From: Zygnema cylindricum
Taxonomy: Eukaryota; Streptophyta; Zygnematophyceae; Zygnematales; Zygnemataceae
Length of the DNA: 64,000 nucleotides
NCBI GenBank assembly: GCA_037447655.1
Contig: JBBHKE010001435.1
Span: 60,001-124,000, forward strand
Direction of reading: 5' to 3'
The position numbers and the translations under genes were made by a program. Of this stretch, positions 25,201-40,200 are shown piece by piece. A model generated the notes under the pieces. The model was not told the DNA's origin. It saw only the letters and a list, made by a program, of their open reading frames with translations, and ran no database searches. Position 1 is the first letter of the stretch, and each line of letters opens with the position of its first letter.

Positions 25201-28200
25201 TTTTCATCTTAAAATTAGACCTTTATACTTTTCATTCAAATAACTATTTCGCTAAAATTGAATGCTGATTTCTAGGCTAAGGAGGTCAGATATACCACGG
25301 GTGAAATTCCTGGGCTTACCATTATTGTAGAGCCTTACATTGGCCAATGTGAAGGAAATAAAATTAACACGAGCCCATGGATAAATTCACTCCATAAAAA
25401 AAAAAAAAAATTGCTTTGATAACAAATACGCAGTTACTAGTATCACATTAGTAACCACACTAGTTTTCTCTCATTGCAAGTCGTTTGAAATTCTATGCAC
25501 TTACAAGGTAAGAAGACTCTGGTTATAACTGCCAGGAAAGTCTGGAAGGCTGCCAGATTCAACTCCAACGGCACCCAAGTTCCTGCCATGAAACAAGAAC
25601 TTCTGCCAGTGTAAGGAAACGTTCTATTATGAAAAACGTAGAATTACAGGGGGTTATTGGAAAGTACCTACCATCAATATTTTGAACCCGAAAATAAACT
25701 GTGATTTACAGCACCAGACGTGACTAAAACAAAACTTATGCCTTTTTCACAGAGTCATGAGAAACATCCAGTTTTTGCCCAATCCATGATGTTATTCATC
25801 AAAGAATCTACGTACAGGACAGACCTCATAATCATAAAATGCGATTTGCTGGATAATGTACACATTAGGAAAAAGATGTGCCTCACAGGTTTTCCAAAGG
25901 AGAGTTAGGAAGACTTGATATGTCAACATCCAAACCATTGCCGTTCAGGCTCCTGTAGATATACATGAAAAGGATAGGTCAATAACCATATCTCCAGCAA
26001 GGAAATATCCCAAGCTCTAAGCGAGATCTTAAATGCCATATTGCTAACTGACAATAATGACCAAAGCTGCCTTGCCTGCCTCTGAGCATCTTTAGAAAAT
26101 GTAACTCTGTCCAGAGGGTAATGAAAAAAAACATCAAATTTAAATGCTTGCCTACTGCTACGAGAAGTCGTAGCAGTCTTCCACAGGGAATGGAACTCTA
26201 TCCAAGGTGTAAGTACCAAAAGATGGACACACAAGACACGAAATAAGATGTCTACTGCGACATAGGACATTCATTCCTATTAAGTCATGTTAAAGTACAT
26301 GATGACACAGCAGATTCCCATTCAAACCAGAATCCATTAAGAGGGGGTTAAATTTGCTTGCAGTAACATTGCATTGTTTGACAGTATTGACCATATTAAT
26401 TGACTCAACATGTAGCATTTCCCTTGAAGTGAAGCCATTTCGCGTGTTTGCATGACATCTGGAAGTACAATTACAGGAACAAGATCTATTTTCCTCACTA
26501 GAATGCTATACAAAAACTATCTTTGAAAAGATTTCGTTTAACCAGGCCAGATTATTAGTCAACCAAGACTTAGAACAACCAAAGGTTAAGCAAACTCACA
26601 GCTCCAGCAGCTTCGTCAGGTTTTCCAGCGATGGCAGAGTCCCTGTGAAGGAGTTTTGACTTAAATCTCTGCAAAAGCCCATTGCAATTGACATTTTCAA
26701 GCAAGACACATGAATATCACAAGTTTGACATCACAAAAACCTAAAACCAAAAAGAAATTCCTGTGCTTTAACTTTGTAGCAAGCATGAAATCTCCCCTCG
26801 CACAAGTTCTCATTCCAAGTCGTCCGTTCGATTCCGGCGGCGCGCAGAATGTTATTTTGCGTCCGTTGTACTTTTGTGTCCGCCGTCCTTTTCCAGTTCC
26901 ATGTTTACCAGTTTTTTAGTAAATTTCCGTACGTCATCGTAAAATTTTTGTTCAGTTAACCGGCCAACGTTTATGTGCGGCGTTTACCGTAATATATTCT
27001 AGTTAAACTGTAACGGAACATATTTTCATACGTGGTATGCCACGCTATATAAAATCAATAAAATAATACAGTATGTTATAAATTACTATTGTATGCATAC
27101 TATATATTTTTTAAGTTATCCCCGATATGGAATTTGTTGGTCCCAGACCGATATATCGGAACCTCTGACCGTTCGATAACCGATAACTATCGGTATCGGT
27201 GTTATCGCGATAAGTTTTCTTATGATACACATTACTATAAAATAGCCTTAATATAACAAATTTGGAAAGCGGTCCCCAGTTGTCCTCATCGCTCCTCCCT
27301 AGATTACAATTAGTACCACTAAACACTAAAATAAGTCCCACACTATATTTTTATTCACATTGATAACGATTCACTCCACATCTCTTTTCTCACGTGCGAA
27401 TCTCGGGGCGCAAAGCAATGTTACAGACCGGAGACTGCAGTAAATCAGGTCCTACTGAACTGCACATAGAAAGAGTTGTGTATCGGTAACCTTTTTACAA
27501 ATAACCGATATGTATCTTTATTGATCTACCCATAATCAATATATAAGTTCCTAAAGGTATAAGTACGGTTTCGTATGTCTTACTGTATCGTACTTTAACG
27601 TACTTCATGCATTGTGATTTTCTTTCAAAAGCCCCCCTCCCCCCTCCCCGGGTATATCGACGATAATCTTGGCCGATATATCGGCCCTCTCACAGATACC
27701 TATAGCCGATATGGTTATAAAACATATGGCGATATACACAACACTAGCCAAGTACCCTAACTCTGCTGCAGTTTAGTGAAATCGTACTATATGGTCCAAG
27801 CGAAAGCCGCACTAAGTACTAATAGAAAGTGCTAATATGCAAGTTCTGTATTTGTGAAATTAATCATGAGCACAACCACATTATATACTGAGCGGTCGTG
27901 AACAGCATTGTACCATATGGTTTTGATTGCATTAGATTGATTTAATCAGATTTAGACCCTACTAATTTAGTATTTCTCAATAGTAAACCTCTAGATTTTA
28001 AAATCTTTAGCCTAAATATGGCCACACTATTTTTAGCTAGTAGCATAGCACTTTGCTCCAAGCTAGAAGCCCATTCCAGGTTTTCAACTTAACAATTCAC
28101 ATTTTTATTTCCATGACATCCAACTTCTATGGATGTCTTGGGTTTAGAAACGAGAAGCAAATGAATTTTGTCTCAGGGACTTCCTAAAGAATTTGTTGGA

Positions 28201-31200
28201 TGAAAGAAAAAAATTCAACAACGCTCGAAAAATCCCAGAAATAGTGCCTTGATTGTGGCTTAAATGTGGTTGCCTTAGGCCACTTACCCTCCACCTTTTC
28301 CAGCCTCAAACAAAGCTTACATGTCAGACAACAACGCGAGAGACCCAATTTCACTGGGAATTGGACCGGTGAAGTTATTCGAATTCAACCACCTGCAAAA
28401 AAGCGCAGATGATTACAAAAACGTCAAGATGCTTGTGTTATGTAAGGAATTAGTTTGCCTTAAATGTTAAAAAGAAGACAATAAAGCTCTTTCAATAAAT
28501 GGCTGATAGTAATCAACAGTGACAGTGTGGAACCCTTTTGCTTTAAGTATACGACATAATCATCAAACTTTTTGAGCTCCCCAACCTTCTTAATTTCCTA
28601 AAACAAATCAAATGTGGATCCTCCAATCTATACGGCAAAAGTAACAAACTGTCCTGACAATTTAACATGAAATGGTCTTTGTAAAAAGAACAGCTTATGC
28701 TTCATTAAACAAATGAATTGAAACAGAATATGATATGCAGGTTGATCTCCTTTAACAAGCCATAGTTCACCAAGCTGCGGCATGAATAACTCACAGAATC
28801 TCAATGCTTGTAACAAGACCGTTTGTAATGTTGCCGACAAGCCCATTGTTATTCAGCCTCCTGCATTACTCCTAGGTGGAACCAGAGTTAGAAACGAACT
28901 TCAACTAGGAGATGATAAAGATGGTTGTTAAAAATATAAGCGTTTGCATCAGAAAAATAGAGAGAACCACATGAATCCATAACATCCCTGAAGCAATAGC
29001 CCTACTGTAACAATTGACCAAAGCCAACAACCTACAAGTCAAAAATTGCAGTGTCGTTCAAACTAGCCGGTATGGTTCCAATTAGATCGTTAAAAGATAA
29101 GTCCCTGATTTTCCAAAAACAAAATCAAACAAATGTGAGTCCAATACTTCTCCCAAACCTGAGAAAAATACTGAACTTCCTTCCCATAAAGTCAGAAATA
29201 AGATCATTTTTTATTCTATCTGTAGTTGATATACAGTCAAAGAACTACTTCCAACAGCAAACACAGAAAATTACCAGTGTCATTTTCGATGAAAAACAAA
29301 TAACTGCAAAAAACGCAGCAGGATCCTTATTCCAAAGGATTTAAAATATTGGTCGAATAAAAAATGAATGAAACTGGTTTTGGATTTGTCATGTATTTAG
29401 ATATTCAAAACTTGATACACAGAAATATTGAACCAATCAATAAAAAAACGTCTAAGTAAGGAACATACGATGTTCCTTTTTGAGACAGTTTGAAGTACAA
29501 AGGTACAGGTACAAAAAACTAACTACTATGAGAATGGGAAACAGTGCCAAAACAAAAGCTGAATCCTGAGTGAAGCTACAATGGAACTCATAAGGCTTCA
29601 CGGTTATGGAGCAAATTACAAGAGATAGTTAGGCTAAATTCCTACGTCGGTAAGCAAGCTTTGGATGCCAAACAAAAAGTTACTTGAATTCAACTTCTAG
29701 ATCTCAGAACCTTGGGACACTCTGCTCATGCTTCAATTTATTAAACTTTATCAGTGGAAATAAGTGATAGAAAAAAACAAAGAATCACAATCCTATGTAC
29801 CAAACACAATGAGATTGTAAACTTCCATTCACCATTCTAGTTACAAGTTACTTAAGTTAACCATATAGAACTCAGAACTCAAACTCACTAGTTTGTTTTG
29901 CACGTTTGCGAATATTGAACTTACAATTGCTCCAATTTTTTAAGCTTTCCAATATCCTCAGGTATTTCTCCAGACAGTGAATTACCATGCAGGTCACTGG
30001 AGTGGAAAAATACAACAGCGCACCTTGTTCAGTCAAATTTCATTGATATAAACAGTATAAACAACAAACTGGCATCATTGAGGAAACGAATTTACGAGGA
30101 ACAATTACCTGGTCACAATTCTAACAAGACTCCATTGCATACAAAATCAAATGATTAGTGTTGTGCGTCATAAGAGTCCTATGGGACCAGAATATGACAA
30201 ACAATTGAAGGTCTAAACCAATAACTGAGAGCATTTCGTGAGATCTTCCGGAAAAAAATCAGCAGCTCTTATGCATAGGTTCGGAATTTTTCTTTTGATC
30301 TCTAAGTGGAATATCATTATTCTGAAAAGTCACACAAAAAGAGTTTCAAATAGGAGATAAAAAGTGTTTCTGTAAGCTTGTAAATGCCACAAGAAGGAAC
30401 ATGTCAAGAGACTTAAATAAAATCTCCATGACATCAATGTTCAAAGGTATGGAACATAGAATTTGCTCGCAGCTCCAACAATACTACATTCTCCAGTAAG
30501 ATTTCCTTCTACAGAACAAGGTGCAGCAGAACAGACAAAGAAATAGTATTCCCAACAGTCGATCGAAAAAGCAGACAAAGAACCAAAAGTTCGACAATCG
30601 TTACCACATGGTATATGGAACAAAGACAGGCTGGTATAAAGTTTTCGCAGTAATAGTTGACCTGACACTTCAACGCTACAATTATGAAAACCGTTTAATC
30701 TGTTTCCGTAACGTTGACCAGCTTTTCACAGTCAATTCACACAAATAATCGTCACATAAAAAGATATTTTCACGGCTAACCAAACAGTAGTTTGTCTCAT
30801 GTTTTCTCGTGTAAATTTTCATGAGGAAGAGGGGGAGGGAGAGGGAGAGGGAGAAGGGGGAGGAGAGGAAGAGGGGGAGGGAAGTTCTTTGAATTTCATC
30901 AAGGAAATGACACCAACAAGCTGGACAGTAATGCCACACCTCTCCACAAGTTAGCATAAATGAAGAAACTTACAGATAAGTTAAAGCCGTCATGCTCGTA
31001 ATCTCTGGCGGCAATTGTCCCTCTATGCCACATTGAGCACAACTACTGTTTTTGTCCCGGTCCGCACAATCATCCAAACCAATGAGATTGTCAATGAGTA
31101 TTAAGCCAACACAACAATATTTCTAAGTTACCAACACAATAATATTTCCTATTATTTCACTGTTATGAACACAACAGTTGTTTTACGTTATTAACACAAC

Positions 31201-34200
31201 AATCTTGCTAGGTTGAAATAAAAAGATTATAGCACACGGGTGATAGGGTTGAATGATGAAACTTTGTAAAGAACTGGAAAAGTTCACAAAAATCAAAAAG
31301 AGCAGACAATGTGGAGAGTGTCTCGCGGAAAAACAAGGTTTGATCTTCTCAGAATGTTGAAAGAATAAAAATTATCGACCACTATTAGAAAATCTGAGAT
31401 TGAAAATCCAGGAATCAAATAGAAGACAACTAAAACAAGCTTGTTTGTATTCGAGAATCATTTTTGCAAACGTTTGGAGGTGACACGTTAACTTAGGGCT
31501 TTGATTGCTAAACAGCATTTTCTATCAAAATTTCCTATACATTTCATGATTACTTTTTTTTGCAAAGAGGACTTTATACAAATCTGCTCAAAACTGGCAT
31601 CTAACAAGCATACATGACAAAATGTTTGATTGCACTACACCCCCAAATGTAACCACAATACCAGATGTTCAGTTATGTTTTGTACATCTAATACAGGAGC
31701 ATGTGAAGCCCTACAGTTAAAGTTATACAATTACTAAGGAAGTACCATAATTTGGATAATACTTTTTGACGGATTTCAACACTCCCACATTGGTTAATTT
31801 TATGTCATTATTTGAAGTAAGTTTTTCACTCAGCCGTTTTGGGTCAAGTACACAGTATCATTCATATAGGGAATTGAGTGGATCAAAAAGAACCTACAAG
31901 GTGCCTAACTTTGTGAGATTGGTCAAAGCTACAGGTAGCTTTCCGCCAAACAAGTTGAAATCCAAATTCCTGAAGCAAAACAAGAAATGTTATTCAAAAA
32001 ACAGTGTTGGAGTACGGATTTTAAACACACTTCAAACCATTTTATTGATCGCTTCTAGTCTCAAGAAGTTAGTTCCACGCGCTAGAGTGCTCTAAGCAAC
32101 AACAAATGAAAAATAAAAAAAAGCAGCCATAGACCAGAGATTTTCAACAACACCTGATATTGTTTCCATCGTGCCGTTTACAAGTTTTAGTACACTAAAT
32201 CGTAGATAGGTACGAAACAATGTCGGTACTTGCACAAATCATTAAAATGATTATTTGGCCTTACAAGCTAGATTGCAAAAGATACTGGAATTAAACAAGT
32301 AAATTTTGAAGAGTTGCCAAAACAAAACAACGCTTCACCAGAAGGGCCAAAACCTTACAGATAAGTTAGATTTGTGAATTTAGCCAAATAGTCAGGAATG
32401 CCGACAACAACGTTGTCGACTGTCCCACTGAAGAAATTATTATTTGCATCCCTGTACCATGGTAACCTTCGTGTGAGATATGCTTCATTGTCATTTATAA
32501 AATTAATTCATGCCAAAGAAAATCCGGGTAAACTTCGCATCCTGTCTACAACACAGCCCTATCCTAATTTTTTTGTAAACCAATGTACTTTCTAAAACTA
32601 GGTATGTCATTTCTTGAGGATGTCCATTACTTAGTCATGACTTAAAAATGTTATATGAAAAAAACTTGAAACAAGAACAAAGCATTATTAGTAAGACCAA
32701 TGTCAATATGTAGAGACATTTAGTATGACTCTGGAAAAAAACACACATGATGAAGTTTTGAAGGCAAAACTTCATATCCTAATTTATTTTTCACTTGCAT
32801 TTCCTTTCCTCCTATACTCACTCGACCAGCAGATACAATTTTGCCCTTCACCCTATATCTGTTCTTGCTGCATTTCCCTGTTTTCCATCTGCTTATGATT
32901 TTCCCAAAAATATCCAAACTTCTAAAACAACTACACTATGGGTTTTGCAGAAAATCATTCAAGTATTCTCAGCTGAAAACATTTAGCGAATGCAAAACAT
33001 AGGTTGAGTGTAAAGCCAAAAGGGTACATCACCTTGAAAAACAAATCTTCACAATGAAAATATAGCCAGCAGGACTTACAAGTATTCAAGGCTTTGTAAT
33101 TTCGAAAGGTCAGGTAATACTCCAGTCAAACCATTCATTTGAATCTCCCTGATCAAATGCACATGGAAAGAAAAAGAAGTTAAAATGACGTCGCTTAGCC
33201 GCCTACATGAAAAATTCAAAAATGAATGCGTTTTTATTTAATACAAGACTTTGCCCACCAAATTCAAAGATCATAAGCGATAAAGTATACACAGATTTTA
33301 CATCATAAATTTGTTACATATGACAATTTTTACGATATCTCGTTCTTACATGTCATTGTCTGGCAATGGAATCAGAATGTCCACTGCTAATATGCTTGCT
33401 GTATATTAAAATTGCTTATCTCAACAACAGGGGCATACTCACAAATATGTCAAGCTCGTTAAATTCGTCACATAATCAACGCTATTGAGAGCATTGGCTG
33501 CAAGCTTTCTGCAAAGTTGAATCACAGAAAAGCAAACATCGCTGTTTGATTTCACATCATTCATAGTAGTTGCAACAGGCATTCATCAAAAAAGGCAACT
33601 ACAGGAGATGTGGTGCAGTATTCATACAGGTCCATTGCAAACAACAGCAACAGTAGACAGTGTTTCCATATGTAAAACAACAAAATTCATGCCAGGTCAA
33701 TACAAAGTGAAGGTCAGTCTCATGCAGTAGTCGTATTCTGCCCACAAGGTTAGCAATGCTTTTCCAGGTATTTTGTGTTAATTGAAAAGTACACAGCATG
33801 GAAGTATATAATAATTTAGATCGCTAACTTGAACTCTTGTCCAACAAATCAGAAAAAATCCTTAAACTGTATAGAAAACTATTATCCAACTTTTTTTGAT
33901 ACATTAACATTTCTGCTCTGGCTAAGTTGGCAAAGAAAATTAAACAAGAACAACATTCTATTTCACTAGGTCATGTCGAACAATACACAACACTGTTGAT
34001 GGACTTTAATCATTGTTTAATACTTACAAGCTCTTCAATTTTATTAGCGAGGACAAATTGGATGAAATGGAAGATATTTGATTTTCTGATAAATCCCTGG
34101 AATACCCGAATGCCACAATGTTCCAAGATCAACAGAAAAAAAGTGAGAAACGCCGTATGTAGGCATAGCTAACATTTTGGGTTCTTTTAGGGTTTTTAGG

Positions 34201-37200
34201 GTTTCAAGGGTTTGAGTCAAAGGTTTAAGGCTTAGGGTTTTTTAAGGATCCATTTGCAGAGGGCATTTACATCAGTGTAAAATCGGATACCATTTCAAAG
34301 ATGCCAACCCGCAATAACCAAAATGTGGCGTTTCTCATTTTGAAAATTTCCCACCTATTTTTGAGCTGATACAACTGACTCTCCATCAGACCAAAGAAAG
34401 TAAAATGGAAACTATTGAGCCAATGATAGGGATGATAAGAGAAAACGAAAACGAGTTTCTTTTGGAAACTGTTTGAAGAATAGGCCTCATGTATGGAGAA
34501 TTTGAGGCCAACGATTCGGAAAATTTAAATATTTTGTTGGAATAACATATGTTCAGCATTGTTTGGTAGAGAGGTTTATTTGTCCAAATAGACGTCACTT
34601 CTATCCTAGGCAAAAAACTTTTACCTTGCCAACAGTCTTGTTGTGTATTAGCCTTGTCTAATATGAAAAACAAGTGCAGCCCAAATGTTTGATGGTCAAA
34701 TAACCATATAATACCAATTAGACCACCAACAGGTATGCTACCAAAGCTTAAGGTAAAGATGCACTCCAGTTTAACAACACAAAATGTAAAGCAGTCAAGC
34801 GCAGAGGAGCAAAAAAAAAGTAAGCTTACATTTCTTCCAAATAAACCAAGTTACCGAACGACGGCGGTATAGAACCATTAAGAGATGCGTTCGCCAAACT
34901 CCTGCAAGAAAACACCAAACCCTCCTAGGTTTAGTTGGAGGTTTAACAATAGTTTGGATTAGCCAAGTTTTTAAGCAAATAGAGATTGCCATGCAAATAT
35001 CACGTTAGAAATGGACTTTATTGACCAAGCTTACTGTGTAACATATTTTAGAGAAATTTGACAACATTACAGGTAATTAACTATTGCTAATATGGTGAAA
35101 CGTTTTAGTACCATGGGATTAGCCATAACATAATCTCAATTTTATTGCGGCACCATGCCAGCCGTTTGTTAAGCAGAAGCACTCCCATTTGTTATGTGCT
35201 CAATGTTTCACTTGGAGGTCAATGGATGGTCTCGTTGGACATTGGCATAACCATTCATAAAGTACCAAACACCGTGATATATTATACTACTCGAGTTTAT
35301 ACCACATCGGCATGGTATTATAAGCTTTTAACCAGACGGATGTTTGGATGTCGAAGAAAATTGACGACACAAGTGGAGAAACACTTCAGTAGTGAAAGGA
35401 TAAGGCTAATTATTAAACCTGTTGTGATTTAGAATATGTGGTAGTCGCGATCGGAAAAAAAATATCTCTTCCCGTGAATTCTTCGGCACACAGGAAATTT
35501 TTGATTTTCCACGAGAGACTTTAATTTACAAGAAACACCCCTCAAAATGAGAATTTTCCAAACACACAATATTTTTGGCATGCATGAAATCCGTAAACGC
35601 TACAGAAAACAGCGATACTGAATTTTGGTCCAACATGGTAAACTTATGCCACTAACACTATTAAGTTCCATGGTCCATGATGAGCCACATCGAGAAAAAT
35701 TATTGCATGTAGCTGATAGGGTGTGGCATTAAAATTGGTAAAATTAAAGTTGCCCTTTGAAATCCGCTATTGGGCATTCAGATTCAATATTCAACAGAAA
35801 TTAAATCAAAATATAAACATCTCAATTTAGTGCATTGCAGTGACTTCGAAGGAGACAGATTGATCTTTTACGTTTCTACAAGGGTTTCTGAATTTGACGT
35901 CTCCGCTACTTGCGATTTTGAACTTTACTAAACAGTATGACTACTATGTACATTGTGATTTATTGCTAATCTATTTTGTTGTGCGTTCTTTCCCATCATA
36001 ATTTTGGTTAAATGTCATATCTTTAAGTTTCCAGATGAAAACTGTCAGAAATCATCAAATGATCAGAAGACATTACACTGACATCTCCTGAGAGCTTAGA
36101 ACAACCTGAAAGAAAGTCCAATAGAAAAAGAAATTGGGTTTACTTAGGAAGCAAAAGGCCCAAAACTTTCACTACTACTGTTAAGGTGGAGGAACAGAAG
36201 TGCCAATCTTTGTCATGCGGCTTCCCATACGTAAATTTAATGCAGCTCGTTTGTACAGAATAAAGATAATTATTACAATATAACAACTGAAAAACAATAT
36301 GATTGGTCATTTATTATGTATAAATTATGTTCAAATTGGTGAATATAAAAACAACAGAAAGAGCATCCAAATCCAGTAAAACAAAGATACTAACAATACT
36401 TCCAAAGCTGTATAATTTCTGTTGAGTGCCATCAAGCTTCAGATAGCGAGATTTTTACCAGTAGTGAACAAGTTGAGCAAAAGACTCGGCTCAGACCATG
36501 GCATCAAGGGCACTCACAAAATTTTTAAATTGGAGTAGCTTGAGATAATTGCAGGGAATTCGCCAATGACTTTTGAAGAAATGTCGCGCAAATACCTGTA
36601 ATTGAACCCCATTTACATGCTCTTAAAGAAGTCCGTGTATGAAGATTTTATCTATTTACGTAAGATGTTCATTTATATTTTCAAAGAAATTTGAGTTTAT
36701 GCCACTTTACGGGGATACAAAATCAATATTGGGCCAAGCAAAAAGTAGCGATAACTAAAGAAAGGAGCGCTAACTAAAAGTCAAGTAAACAAGACAAAAG
36801 GGCACTAATGATTTGTACAAATATGACATACTAAGTGAATGGCGTGCGCAAAGGTGTAAAAGGGGTAAGTCTGACGACTTTGACATGTTTTGTAGTCTTT
36901 AATTTCAGCACATTGTAAAACTTTTCCAATGCTTCCAATGCATCAAGCTGATGAAAAATGTTTTTGAAGAGCCAAATATTTTTGGCAACAGGATTTCTTT
37001 GCTAACAACTCTTTCTGATGTCTACTTTGAATAAAGAATGTACTGAGTTTCAAATATTGTACTAGCACAAGTCTAATTCCAGCTGGACATTGAAACCACC
37101 GTAATTAGAATAAAAGATCATTTAATTGACGTATGAAATCGCAAGCTGTCCATGCACTAACAAGCAATCTATCTCTCAGGAAAAGTTCTAGCTCGTCTCA

Positions 37201-40200
37201 ATTGATATATAAAGAGTTTCGTTCGATGTCCAATGTCGGAAAAAAATGAGAAGGAAAAATCTTTAAACTCTGTTGTATAAATGCTCATGTTTGGTAAATG
37301 ACATTTAACATACAATAAACTTTGGCAGTCAAGGGATTGTGAATTGAAAAATTTAATGTATCATCTCTTATATACTCTAATATACTTTATTTCCACTTGT
37401 AAGTATTAAACTCAATAAAGAACTTTGAACAAGTCAAATGTTTCATTTTAACTACTTTTCTATTATGGAAAGATGAGCTCATAACACTCACATGTATTGC
37501 AAATCAACAAAATCGCCAAGAATGTCCGAGAGAGTCACAGTGAAGGGGTTACCTTCAAGATTCCTGCCAATCAAGAGGAATGAAACACTGAATGAAAGTT
37601 TTGAAAAGAAAATCACAAACCTTTGAAGAAAATTTTCGCAATTGTGTAAATTTAAAACACAAACCAAGATAAGAACATCTTGTTGATTTTGATGTCATCC
37701 TGTTGATAATTAACATGTAAAAAGAAAATGACAAATGCTACAACATGGCTCCAAGAAGTGGAAAATCTATCTTAGGGTGGTTATGCTATTGTTAAAAACA
37801 AGCACAATTGTGAGTTAAGAAGACCATAGATCTTTTCGCTTCGCTTCGCTTTGCTACTGTTTCTCCAACACGAAGCAACAAACAAGAAAAGGTTACGTTG
37901 CATTTTCATGCTCGACACCTTCAACGTCACAACTTGTCCAATCCAATATGCATGTCTTACACACGTGTGATGATGTAAGTACGCAATACCGAAAGAGCAC
38001 GACAGCCGCCATGAGGCGCTGCTTTTTCAGACCATGGGGCTACACCCTGATTTCTCATACCTTTGAGATTTGGGCTACAAATGCTCGTTGGGCGCAAGCA
38101 GAAAAGAATGGACATGCACAATATGAAAAGCAACGAACAAACCCTTTGGACCGTTCCACTTTTTGCTTGCACCTACAAGTGCTTCGTGCTTGCACGAGAC
38201 GTCAACCCTTTGAAAAAGAAAAGAACCACGGGCTCGTTGCAGGCATTGCACGAAGCACTTTGGCCAACGTGCGCAGCATCGACTAAGGCAGAGTAGGCCA
38301 AGCCGAGGGTATGAAGAAGGAACACCAAATTGAAGCGGTGAACTAAAAGCCTCCATGCTAGCGGCTACACAGAGGTAATATGGACATCGGCCGAAGATTT
38401 TACCTTTTGAGGCGCAAGCAAAGAAGAAGCAACAAAGAAGTGCAAGGACACGAAGCTTAATGTCTTTTAAGGTGAAAAGTTGGTAGAACACTATCATTTA
38501 CCCTTGTAAGATAATGTAGGCCTAACTAGTAAAATATCCGATCGCATTCATTAGTTTTTTTATTTGTGCTTCCTGAACTATTTTGAGGCGTGGGGGGTCT
38601 ACAAAAAGTAACTAGCAAGCAAACATTTAATAGCAACTCCCAAACAATGTTAAACATTTAAATGGAGTAAAACATAGTTTTTACACACTTTCCCAAACAT
38701 TTGTAGGACTCACAAGTACACTAGCTTGGTGAAGTTCTTAATGAACGTGGGAGACCCGGTGAAGTTGCAATCTTGCAAGAATCTGCATAAATCAGACAAT
38801 TACAACTATTTTTTACTTTTACAATCATGCATGCCATCTTTATAACGAGGAAACTGAGAAACTGGTGTTCATATTCATTAGTTTTAGCATGTACATTTCC
38901 ATCAAAACAAGCTCAAACAAATATCATTCACCAAAATGAAAGCACTTTTTTCACTGTGAAAGATGATGTTGACTACTATGTGAGGTACAGGAGATTACAA
39001 GTATTTTAAATCGACAAGTGCAGAGAGTTTCCGAGGTAGTGTCCCATTGAGTGATGTTAACAAATTGCTATCCTCATCAGAGAATTGGTTCGCACTTAAA
39101 TCCCTGCAAGTACACATACACCAAAAAACCGGATTCAAACTACCGTGGATTTTCAACACCACACATCACTTTTAATGTAACAAATTAACATCCATAAAAA
39201 CATGGAGAGCATGGCAATATACAATCCTAAGTTGTAACCAAAAAATTGTGAGACAGTTTTTTGCCACATATAAGACTAGCAATTGGCGGAATGCACATTA
39301 GACTTCCATTGCTTCTCTTTCACTCTACTTGGCATAGAAGGTTTATTTTCTCTGTTATCTCCCTGTATTTTATTGCTATCAATGTGTAACTAGATAATAG
39401 CATTTTGGAAATACAATTTGTTGATACTCTTCACTTCCAAAACCATTTGCATATTAGGACTCAAAACTGTCAAGACATAGATTTTACAAATCTGACTTTT
39501 GGTCATCAATTATCATTCATGAACCGTTTGGGGAAATATGAATTGGAATGAAACACTCACAAGTACTCTAGTTTTGTCAGGTTTCCAATACTCTCTGGAA
39601 TCGCACCGTCCAAAATTTGATTGGCAAGAACACTTCGACCCACCATCCGAAAAAACAGAAAATATGAGAGAGAGAACACTGGGAGTTCAAGAAAATCAAA
39701 TCAACGAAGATCCAACAATTGAGGTAACCAATTGGTATTAGATGCGAAATCAAATCAATGAAGATCTAACAATTGAGTTACCCAATGAGCATTAGATGCG
39801 TCCAAAAAGCATGTTGATGAGTACCTGTAAGGTTGCTCAGGATTTTCGTGAACGTGGAAAATGTAAAATATTGAGTTCAAACCAAAAACTGTGAAACTAT
39901 TCAAGGACAAAATAAATGTGATTTAAGAATAACCATAAAAAATGAGAAATGTATGCATCACTAGATCCCCTAAACAAGTGTTCAAGGTTCACTTTTTTAT
40001 TCTTGGGATTTGACTATGCTCGCAAAGATGGGGCAAAGAACCATTTTCGGATCTTTACTGAAGGAACCAAGTACAAGGTCTGAAAGTTCTAAGGTGAGAA
40101 TCAACAGAAAAAAAACATTGAGAAAGCGTAGACCATTGGACAATGGCATTGGTCGCACAAGTAATCATGGTTGCCTATCTCATTGTTAGAGGTTCAAAAA

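Noticed and set aside
25270-25330. Short resemblance to rRNA (GGGTGAAATTCCTGGG)
   Set aside because: Only about 16 nt, with no flanking rRNA similarity; treated as chance.
26818-26850. B-box-like CGTTCGATTCCGG
   Set aside because: No A box or tRNA-like fold found upstream.
34185-34245. Telomere-like TTTAGGG words
   Set aside because: Short and degenerate; not a true interstitial telomere array.
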